This document shows, piece by piece, positions 11,236 through 19,306 of a stretch of DNA of 34,630 bases. Source of the stretch: Hypsibius dujardini (Eukaryota; Tardigrada; Eutardigrada; Parachela; Hypsibiidae). Location of the stretch: NCBI GenBank assembly GCA_001579985.1, contig LRSR01000936.1, positions 1-34,630 of the forward strand, in the 5' to 3' direction. How positions within the stretch are numbered: the first letter of the stretch is position 1; the number at the start of each line of letters is the position of its first letter. Below the pieces are notes generated by a model. That model was not told the origin of the DNA and ran no database searches. It saw only the letters and a list, made by a program, of their open reading frames with translations. The position numbers and the translations under genes were made by a program.

Positions 11236-11532
11236 TCTGCCGTTTTAACTGATTGATGTATTTGTGGGAAAGCGAAAACGTTTGAAATTATGCAAACGAA
11301 GAATCCCTGGGACATTGTCGATTGATTAATTGATTTTACAATAAGTATGAAAAACTTCGAAAAGATAAAATTTCGATGCGAGTGCTCAATTATTAAATCA
11401 TTTATGTTTTATCTTAATTAACATTTGAATCTGGCTAAAAGATCATTTCATCATCATGTGACGCTGCTAGCTGTTACCAATGCTAGAATACGGTCGAACA
11501 GCATAATTCAGCAATCAATCAACATAAATTGT
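11236..11532. other. Unique spacer at the centre of the palindrome
   Basis: About 297 bp, AT-rich, with no counterpart elsewhere in the window that I can see and no coding frame. It would form the loop if the arms paired. Confidence 0.7.
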
Positions 11533-12431
11533 GGTAACATACGTAGCGCCCTCTATGTACCACCTTTAAAGAGTTTTTTATTGTTAAAAATATAAGTTCT
11601 GGAAAAGGGAACTTCTCTCAACGCAAAGAGTAAGAAAACATCCTTACACATTTGTGAAACGCAGTAGAAGTAAGAGATTTTGGGTCACAGAGTGGGAGGA
11701 GCCCCTTGTAAGTAAGCTTGTTTTTATTCACTCTACAGTAGAGGAAGCCATTCGATCAGTACGTTACACTTGTGCCTGAATCGACTTTTAGTTATCTATA
11801 AGCAATATAATTAAGTAATAACTAGGCATATATATCCAATAGACGAGCTATTTTTAACAAAAATCTACGTAAAATCAAAAAAAGAATTTTTAAATTTTTA
11901 AAAATTAACTTTAGTTTGATGAAAAAGTATTTAAATTTAAGATTTTGGAAGTATTGGGGATACGAGAAGTAGCTGACGTAGAAGACTAGGCAAAATATTC
12001 TCATTTATTTAAAATAATAAAGATGAAGCTTGAAAAGACAATGAACGTCACTTGTGCCCTCAGCGAGTGATGCACGCAACATTCTCTGCCGCATTTTTTC
12101 TCCCTACCCAGTTCTAAAGTTGGCTTAACCAATTAGTGATTGATGGGAAATATATTCGGTTCCGGTAGATTGCTCGTCATTGACGACTATAAAGCGGTTA
12201 GGAATGTACCAAATGAGTGCCTAAGGCAAAAAACCAACAGCACTTTACCACGCATGAGACAATATATAAATCCACCATTGTTTCTTTCCTCAACACCAAC
12301 TCAATCTTCAAGGTGCCACGTCGACAAGAGAGAGTACTACGATTTTCATTGATTATTGCGGGCTCCTGAAATTCTACATCCCCCATATCTTTCATTACTA
12401 TTACATACGGCTCCACTAACCTAGTAGAAGA

Positions 12432-14777
12432 ATGGTTGATCAGGAGGACTGGTCCGACATGGCTTTCGATGAGCTGAGGGAGAGCATCAACAACGCCGAC
12501 GCGACGCTGAAGCTGATGGCATGGAACATCGGCTATAGCACCTCCTCCAAGAGCTGTTACAAGAGTGCTACAGCCGACCGCAAAAGTCTTCTACCCGTTG
12601 TGCTGGGTATTTCCAATCCGGATGTCGTTCTGCTGCAGGAAGTTAATTGTCCGGAGGACGCAATCCTCGAGAATATTGGATTGAAGGACACAATCATGGT
12701 CGATGGTAAGAAACAGCCGAAGTTTCAAGTTTGTACAATACGTTCTGAATACACACCATCGGCGGCTGTTATGTGGAAAACCAATTGTCTCAAAGAAATT
12801 TGCTGCTACCACTTTGTCGACTTTAAACCTGATCAATTTTGGTCTTGGAGAGGTACGGATTATCAAAAGACTACTTTAAAAACATTCGGTTGGGCAGAGT
12901 CCGAGATGGATAATCTGAACGAACTTGCGCAATGTGTGCTGGAGAGACTTGCGGTCGTCCAACTCGAGCAAAAATCATCCGGAAAACGCTGTATCTTTAC
13001 ATCCTACCACGGCCGAAATGCGGACAACTCGAAGGATCTGGAGACGAGTGAAGTATTGTACGGAAAGCATGACATCTTTAAGAAAATAGCCATGTGTGAA
13101 GTGGCAATTTATCTGGTAAAGTTCATTGCGAGCGAGTGGAAGGTGGAATGTGACGTGATCTTTGGAGGTGATTTCAATTTCGACTTGGAATCAAACACGG
13201 TACGGGAGAACGAATTTCTCGACCTGTTTTATCTTCCAGCTACCCATTCCAGATTAAACGGCACCCCCATTGACTGGATTATTGCTTTTCACTCAAAATC
13301 GACAACAGAGGGACTTGATGAAATATTCTACAAAGGCGTCGATGCAATGAACGTGTTCCCGTTATCAGAGCGGTCGAAAATATGGAAAGTCACATTCGAT
13401 AAGGAACAGGCCCGACAAGCCGCGGAAAGCGCTGCTAAAAAGATGGAAGAACCAGACTCCGAGTTGCAAAAGGCCCGACGAGAAGCGAAAAGGGTTGCTA
13501 CGAAGGTTAAAAAAGCAGAGTCCGAGCTGCGAAAGGCCCAACAAGAAAAGAAAACGGTTGGGGAAACAAGGTCGAAGCTTAAAAAGCCCCAAGAAGACCG
13601 GACAGCGGCTTATAAGAAGGTTGAGGAAGCAATGTCCAGGCTGAAAATGGCCGAAAACGCCGAGGATACGGCTAATAAGGAAGTTGAAGAAGCAGACTCC
13701 GAGCTGAACAAGGCCCAAGAAGCCGAGAACTTAGCTGATTGGGCTTCAGATAAAGCAGACAAGGAACGGGATAGTGCTGTTGCGATTGTTGGAGAAATAG
13801 AGTCCAAGCTGGAAGAGGCCCTAGAAGTTGGGGAGGATGATAAATTAATGCAAAGGCTGGTTAAGAAACGAAACGTCAGGGACATGGCTCAAAAGGTTCT
13901 TTGGGATGCATTGGAGGACTACGAGAGATATGAGAGTGATCTACAAATGATACGGGAAACTTGTGCTGCTGAAAAGTGTCCGGAAATGGAGGCCAATGTG
14001 CAACGCACCGAGGACGACATGGAAGAGCTGAATCTTCCTCAAAAAGCGGAAGATCTGCGATATGCTAATATGCAGGTTAAAATAATTAAAAAAATGCTGA
14101 AAAAGGACCATGGAGTGGAGGATGAAGAATCAGATCTCGATCCGGAACTATACAAAAAAGCTGAGAAGCATATTCAAAAGGGAATACTCGACATGAACGG
14201 AATGACGGAGTCCGATCTGGAATACGACTCAGATCTTGATGAGGTTGAAATACAAAGCAATCTGCTGGAAAAGGCAAAAAAGGACTTGGAAACGACAGCT
14301 AATGAGGCTGAATACGCAGAGGACAAACTCGCAGAGTGCCAAGAATTCAAGAAAACGGTTGCTGAGGAGGTTGAAAAAGCAGAGTCCAAACAGCAAAAGG
14401 CCCATGTAGCCAGAGGAGAGGCTGAGGAGGAGGTTAGAAAAGCAAAGAGCATTTGGCAAAATGCTGCTGTGGAGGTTAAAAATGCAGAGTCCAGTCTCAG
14501 AGACATCCAAGAAGCCGAGAAAACGGTTGCTGAGGAGGTTGAAGAAGCAGAGTCCAAACTGCAAAAGGCCCAAAAAGCCGCAGGAAAGGCTGCTGAGAAG
14601 GTTAAACAAGCAAAGTTGAGTTCCTTGTGGGAACCGAGAGGATGGAAGTTGCTGGCAAAGCTCTACGAGACTCAGCCTGAGAGGTACGAATCAATGAACA
14701 GACATTTGCGGGAAAAAGAAAAAGGCATTTTTGACCATTCACCGATGATAGCAGTCGTTTGCTTGGACCGGGAGTAA
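12432..14777 (+). CDS. EEP-fold nuclease/phosphatase-like protein with a ~410-residue coiled coil inserted in the catalytic domain, 781 aa
   Basis: A single intronless frame. The first half of the domain shows WN (31-32) in MAWNIG, LLQEV with E70, TSYHG (190-194), FGGDFNFD (244-251) and GTPIDWIIA (D281). These match the metal-binding and catalytic motifs of the endonuclease/exonuclease/phosphatase superfamily (APE1, DNase I, LINE endonucleases, sphingomyelinases). Residues ~325-735 are then almost entirely Lys/Glu/Ala-rich heptads with a recurrent ~21-22-residue unit resembling KTVAEEVEEAESKLQKAQ. The domain resumes with WEPRGWKLLAKLYET and ends with the catalytic DHSPM (D768, H769). The coiled coil therefore separates two halves of the active site, and the left-arm copy shows the same domain with almost no insert. 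There is no signal peptide or membrane span, so it is probably intracellular. Substrate unknown: nucleic acid or a phosphoester. No reverse transcriptase lies alongside, so it is not a LINE endonuclease. Confidence 0.85.
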   Translation: MVDQEDWSDMAFDELRESINNADATLKLMAWNIGYSTSSKSCYKSATADRKSLLPVVLGISNPDVVLLQEVNCPEDAILENIGLKDTIMVDGKKQPKFQVCTIRSEYTPSAAVMWKTNCLKEICCYHFVDFKPDQFWSWRGTDYQKTTLKTFGWAESEMDNLNELAQCVLERLAVVQLEQKSSGKRCIFTSYHGRNADNSKDLETSEVLYGKHDIFKKIAMCEVAIYLVKFIASEWKVECDVIFGGDFNFDLESNTVRENEFLDLFYLPATHSRLNGTPIDWIIAFHSKSTTEGLDEIFYKGVDAMNVFPLSERSKIWKVTFDKEQARQAAESAAKKMEEPDSELQKARREAKRVATKVKKAESELRKAQQEKKTVGETRSKLKKPQEDRTAAYKKVEEAMSRLKMAENAEDTANKEVEEADSELNKAQEAENLADWASDKADKERDSAVAIVGEIESKLEEALEVGEDDKLMQRLVKKRNVRDMAQKVLWDALEDYERYESDLQMIRETCAAEKCPEMEANVQRTEDDMEELNLPQKAEDLRYANMQVKIIKKMLKKDHGVEDEESDLDPELYKKAEKHIQKGILDMNGMTESDLEYDSDLDEVEIQSNLLEKAKKDLETTANEAEYAEDKLAECQEFKKTVAEEVEKAESKQQKAHVARGEAEEEVRKAKSIWQNAAVEVKNAESSLRDIQEAEKTVAEEVEEAESKLQKAQKAAGKAAEKVKQAKLSSLWEPRGWKLLAKLYETQPERYESMNRHLREKEKGIFDHSPMIAVVCLDRE

Positions 14778-14969
14778 GGAGTAACCACATCACCAAACAA
14801 GTTATGTATTATATTGAGTTGGATGTAAACAGTTGACTATTTCAGTTTCATATAGGTGACTTTTTCAGTTTTCATCATGGAGTTAGTTTGAGCAGTGGTT
14901 ACGTTGAAGTTTTGATTATCTGTTTCGCATTCATGGGATGAAATGTTTGCATTGTGTTTTTTCTGTCTG

Positions 14970-14975
14970 AATAAA
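14970..14975 (+). promoter_or_regulatory. Probable poly(A) signal of the intact EEP gene
   Basis: AATAAA lies ~190 bp after the stop codon. The homologous site of the left copy reads AACAAA on its coding strand (about 7206-7211). Confidence 0.6.
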
Positions 14976-15025
14976 ATGGTGTGTTACACACACCTACACA
15001 ATGCTCACTCCAGAAACAATATCAG

Positions 15026-15325
15026 CTAATTAACCATGTGGGTGTTCAATTTTGAACATACTACAAGTTCGGGTATACTACAATCCCACATATCATTATT
15101 ATTTGATGCAGGAAAAAGAGAAAATATGTTTAGAAGAGAAGATTTATTTAGAGGAGATGTTATTTTCAGAATACTACACTTTTGTAATAAACAATTATAA
15201 TCATCTGATGTGGGTTTATTTAATTGAGATGTAGAAAATGCATAAATTTTATTAAGCACTACACGCTCACTCTCTTCTTTATTAGATTTGTCTATGAAAT
15301 GAAATAAATTATCGTATACATCCAT
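15026..15325 (-). CDS. Unrecognised 99-codon AT-rich frame in the right arm
   Basis: It runs opposite to the EEP gene, just beyond its 3' end. The predicted product is Lys/Asn/Ser/Leu-rich (starts MDVYDNLFHFID) and has no domain I recognise. Its last ~20 codons lie in sequence shared with the left arm, but most of it lies in a segment the left arm lacks or has reduced, so conservation cannot be tested here. It may be a fragment of another gene or a chance frame. Confidence 0.25.
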   Translation of the reverse strand: MDVYDNLFHFIDKSNKEESERVVLNKIYAFSTSQLNKPTSDDYNCLLQKCSILKITSPLNKSSLLNIFSLFPASNNNDMWDCSIPELVVCSKLNTHMVN

Positions 15326-15408
15326 CGTATAAATTTTTTAATAAATTTCATCATCTGAAAAAACGTATTTGCTGGGGGAATGTTTGGGGATAAAAAATTC
15401 ACAAAATT

Positions 15409-15475
15409 AAAAAAAAATTTAAATTTTTTTTTAAATTTAAAAAATTTAAAAAAATTTAAAAAAATTTAAAAAAAA
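15409..15475. repeat. A/T low-complexity tract with self-complementary AAATTT runs
   Basis: About 65 bp of AAATTTAAAAAA-type sequence close to the right terminus of the palindromic element. The left arm has no equivalent. Confidence 0.85.
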
Positions 15476-15521
15476 CTATTAGCGAATTTTGTTTGCGCCA
15501 GAACCGGCATATTGTAACTAC

Positions 15522-15529
15522 TTCCGTCA
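15522..15529. repeat. Right target-site duplication of the palindromic element
   Basis: TTCCGTCA follows the terminal GTAACTAC directly. Same orientation as 6811-6818. Confidence 0.8.
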
Positions 15530-17023
15530 GACCCAGATATGGTACTAGTACATCTAAAATCCGAATTTTTTTTACGGACATTCCATGACATACCGTGTAC
15601 TGATGCAAAAACAGAAATAGACACACTCATCGTTTACGGTTTTCGTTCAATTAGGGAAACTGTATCCATCTTTAAAATCTTAATATTTTGTTTATTTTTA
15701 TTCGAACTCAGGAAGTCTTTCGTTTTGCATCGATCGAAGAAAAAAAGCGATTATTTTATTATATATTTGAGCAGTCTTGTGTAATTGGCATAATTCATGT
15801 TACCAATGCATGTTAAGAGTTAATGAAAAATAAGGGAAGAGAGTGCCAACATTTGATTGACCTAACATTTTTGTAAGTAAAATAATGAATAAATAAAAAA
15901 AAGATTTTGAGCTGGGTTCTGATTCGATCGGGGAAATTTTTTAAAATGCCGAAAACATGAAACGTTGTTTGCCCGCCAAAAAACAACCATTTTTGGTTCA
16001 ACTAAGTTTTCAAGTTGACGGCACTGCTTGATTTAAAATTTAATATAAAACCGGCTACCGTAAACAGGAATATTTCAAAACATCAGGGGGCGGAGCTGTA
16101 GGTGAGTAGGTATCTATTCAAAATCGCCTGAAATGATCGAGTGCAATTCGAGAAATCACACACACTTAACTCGCTCGATCATGATGTCCTAAAATATATT
16201 TCCAAATTAAATTGTAAACGAGATATTCTCTTCAATTTTAAAATCTAAACTCTCGGGGAATCTCTGTTTTATTTTTTGAGGGAGGGGAAATAATGTGCAT
16301 TTGTTTTTGGTATATTGAAAGATTACCCCCTCCCCCCCCCCCGCGCAAAAATTTTTTGTTTAACAAAACTTTTTTTTAACGAAACTAATTTTTTTATATT
16401 TTAAACAAAACATTACTTTTTAAACGCAAATCATATTTTCAAACCTTTTTTTGCACACACATCTTTAGACCGATCGAATTTTGCAACCTGCCCATTTTCT
16501 ACAATGTTATACACGAAAATACATGAACATCAAACTCATGAGCAGGACATAATTAATTAGTATGCCGGAATATGTGCGGGAGGAAGTGTCGATAGGATGT
16601 GCGACCGGTTTGCTGTATTTGTTATTCCCTTCTGAATATTTTACCATTTATACACAGACAAAGACACAGACCGCGCGTGTGGTGTACGATAGAGGAGTCA
16701 GAACCGGATGAAACCGGAACAGAACTGCGTGCCAACACTTAATTGTAAGCATGAACCAACGCTTTCACTTTCGGGCCCTAATAATTATTATTATTATTAC
16801 AATGCGAGACAAGGTATGATTAAGAATTCCGGAACTTGTCTGTTTTTTAGTTATAACGACTGACTGGAATAACAACTGCAGCGTATTTTTTCCGGCGTAT
16901 TTTTTCATTTTTTTATTATATACGCCTTAGAAAGGATTCATAGGAACGGGATTAAATTCGTCTTTGGTTGATTAATGTTTTACTAGTATACATTCGAAAG
17001 TACGACTCATTTGCAAGGACACG
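15530..17023. other. AT-rich intergenic stretch, no gene seen
   Basis: It contains a C-homopolymer tract at 16326-16342, T-rich tracts, an (ATT)n run at ~16782-16798 and the presumed promoter of WAP gene 2. Open frames are short and without support. Confidence 0.5.
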
Positions 17024-18113
17024 ATGTTGTCTCTCCGGATGTTAATGGTGATGGCGGTCGGCCTCCTCGTCCTCGTTGCATCGGTATCAGCGGACTGGGA
17101 CCGTAAGTTTTGCTGTTACTAAGTTTCGTGTGGCATTGTCTTTGTCCGTCGGGAATATGCGTGAAGTCGCCACTCCACTGCCGAAGGACGTTCGGTTGGG
17201 TAGATTTGAAGCCAAAACTCAATAAACGATTAGAAAGCTTGTATACTGAATTATTTCAAAGGTATTTTGTCATATTTAATTTTAATCTTTTTCATCGTGA
17301 TTGACACGAAATGAACTATATAATATATGAAATTAACTTTTGTACCTCTAAAAATTGGAAACACTGAAAAAATTTAAGAAATGTTCTGTTCCGTTCCTTT
17401 CCATTCGTTCCATTCCGTTTGGTTCCGTTCGCTTATGTTCGCTTAAATTTGGCTCCGTTCCATTCCATTCGGTTCCGTTCGCTTATGTTCGCTTAAATTT
17501 GGCTCCGTTCCATTCCATTCGGTTCCGTTCGCTTATGTTCGCTTCCGTTCGGTTCTGTTCGGTTCCATTTGGCTCGGTTCGTTTTTGTTCGATTACGTTG
17601 TTCCATTTGATTCCGTTCGGTTCGGTTCGGTTCGGTTCGGTTCTGTTCGGTTCCATTTGGCTCGGTTCGTTTTTGTTCGATTACGTTCAGTTCCATTTGA
17701 TTCCGTTCGGTTCGGTTCGGTTCCATTAAGTGTCGTTCCATTCCGTTCTTTTCGTTAGTTTGTTGTGTGAAAACCCTTCCAGCCCAAAAATGTTTTTTTT
17801 TGTAATTGATTTGTAGGTTCCAGGGGAGGACTTCGAGACTATGACTTCTGCCCGGTAAGCGACGTCCGTTTCTGAATTTGTCTTTATCTTCAGTCAACTG
17901 TCACAATTGTTAGAAACGGTTTTAGTTCGTTATTATTTTTGATTGAATAAATTTATGTTTTTTGTGTGTGTGCAGGATTACAATGAAAACGAATTCTGCC
18001 CGCCGCATCGCCGACGCCGTAACCATTGTCGCCGGAACCACGACTGCGGCCGGCGCCGGACCTGCTGCTACGACGGCTGCCGCAGAGTTTGCCGTCGAAG
18101 GGGCTTTTTTTGA
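17024..18113 (+). CDS. Secreted eight-cysteine WAP-like peptide 2, arginine-rich, three exons, 84 aa
   Basis: Exons 17024-17102, 17817-17854 and 17976-18113 join in frame with phases 1 and 0, the same as in WAP gene 1, and the last exon is 138 nt in both. Exon 1 encodes a signal peptide (MAVGLLVLVASVSA). The mature part has eight cysteines (DFCP, EFCP, NHC, HDC, TCC, DGC, RVC) and shares CCYDGCRR with paralogue 1. It is much more basic: runs such as HRRRRNHCRRNHDCGRRR give a strong positive charge, and a cationic antimicrobial role is an inference only. The spacing of the first cysteines differs slightly from canonical WAP domains. An AATAAA lies at 18413. Confidence 0.82.
17385..17755. repeat. 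(GGTTC)n-derived minisatellite in WAP gene 2 intron 1
   Basis: Pentamers of the GTTCC/GGTTC type form higher-order units of about 64 bp that include TTCGCTTAAATTTGGCTCCG. They occupy half the intron and give spurious Phe/Arg/Ser- or Thr/Glu-rich frames on both strands. Confidence 0.92.
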
Positions 18114-18699
18114 TTCGGAAACTCCGCGACATTGCTAGAGGATACGTTTTGCTGGAAAATTTCAGATCAAAACGAACGGATGTTCCATTTTTACAACATA
18201 TACAATATAATTTGCATATAACGCGGTATTTTTCAGAATCGGTCGTTGGTGATTTTTGTTTTCGGAGAAAGTCGCAATTTCCAATCCTGCATCACTTTAG
18301 AAAAAATTAAATTTCCACGCCAAAAAATTGTTAACGATTGGTCATTAAAACCGCCAGCACTTTTATCAGTTCGATTAATGAACCATGTTTATACAAACTA
18401 ATATTTCACTTGAATAAAAAGATCCGGAACTACACATCCACACGGGGCAAAAAACTTCAGGCCGACCGAATTAAAGCCAACTTTTAACCAGCGCCCAGCA
18501 AAATGGGGTGGTCGGAGTTTGAGCCAATTTTGGTGTGGGTTTTTTGGACGAGAGGGATGATCGGAGACATTAATTTTAATGGTAGAGGCATTGATGAGGA
18601 TTTCTAACAGTACAACACAATTCATAAACTAGACATGATCAAGAATGAAAACGAAATCCGGCATGGAAAGTAAAATACAGTTTTTATAAGAAACACGAG
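18114..18699. other. Region between convergent WAP gene 2 and DHX33
   Basis: Shared 3' flanks. The only signal recognised is an AATAAA at 18413-18418 on the plus strand, suitable for WAP gene 2. No coding exon is seen. Confidence 0.5.
18413..18418 (+). promoter_or_regulatory. Candidate poly(A) signal of WAP gene 2
   Basis: AATAAA, 300 bp downstream of the stop codon. Distance and hexamer are acceptable but not decisive. Confidence 0.4.
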
Positions 18700-19266
18700 T
18701 TAGATAACAGAATCAGCGTTCTTCCCATCCACTTCCATGGCATCCGAAGTTTCCCCCTTTTCCGCAACTACCGCCGCGGATGTCGTCTTCCCCGCCAGCT
18801 TCTCCGCCATCCGCTGCCGCATCGCCAGGAAGTACTCCTTCCCCACCGCGTCAATCCAGTCAGCCTCCACCAGGCACAACTCCCGCACGTACAACTTGGC
18901 TGTGCGAATCAACGTGCCGTACACCACACATGCCGGCTTGGTCTTGAACAGACACGACGCCGGATGGAGGAACACCGTCTGCCGAGTGTCCACCGTGATG
19001 TAGGAACCGTCGGGTAGACGTTCCGCGGCGCTCATAAACAGGCCCTCACTGAGGCTGCGTCGGACGGCTGTCGTGTTCCCGCCACAGCTGGAAAAATGGG
19101 TACATAGTAAGATCAGGCCAGGATTCAGCAGAAAGACAATCAAATAAATAGGCAGTCAAACAAACAGACAGACAGACAAACAGTCAGTCAGACAAACAGA
19201 CAGTCATTCAGACAAACAGGCGACAGACAAACAGACCGACAGAGAAGCAGACAGGCAGACAAAGAA

Positions 19267-19306
<40 letters not shown>

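Larger units (their letters stand above)
6819..15521. mobile_element. Palindromic (foldback-type) mobile element carrying two EEP genes
   Basis: Both ends read inward GTAGTTACAATATGCC, followed by (T/G)GTTCTGGCG; the first 26 bases differ at one position. TTCCGTCA flanks both ends as a direct repeat. The inversion runs inward through nearly the whole interval: left arm 6819-11235, spacer 11236-11532, right arm 11533-15521. Seen directly: inverted arms, matched termini and the 8-bp direct repeat. Known: an 8-bp duplication is typical of several DNA-transposon superfamilies (hAT, P, Merlin, Sola1), and foldback elements have very long terminal repeats. No transposase-like protein is recognised inside; the only sizeable genes are the EEP-fold proteins. 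It could be a non-autonomous element that captured a gene, or a new class in which the EEP protein takes part in mobility. The GTAGTTAC terminus does not match a consensus I know. Confidence 0.75.
11533..15521. repeat. Right arm of the palindrome
   Basis: Inverted copy of 6819-11235 without the two later insertions. It preserves both empty sites, an intact EEP gene and an intact AATAAA. The 5' flank of the gene (about 12030-12430) matches 9690-10080 closely in inverted orientation. Confidence 0.9.

Noticed and set aside
9704-12416. Small frames 9704-9988 (+) and 12198-12416 (-), similar to each other, upstream of the two EEP genes and antisense to them
   Set aside because: They look like conserved small proteins, but the similarity follows from the arms being copies. 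Changes between them are mostly amino-acid altering, and a T-run length difference shifts the frame after the shared WFF, so coding constraint is not supported.
13365-14609. Several minus-strand frames opposite the EEP coiled coil
   Set aside because: Shadow frames of a Glu/Lys/Ala-rich repetitive coding strand; their content is complementary low-complexity Leu/Ser/Phe.
17355-17897. Open frames on both strands with Ser/Phe/Arg or Thr/Glu/Asn repeats
   Set aside because: Product of the GGTTC minisatellite in WAP gene 2 intron 1; there is no start context and no conserved domain.
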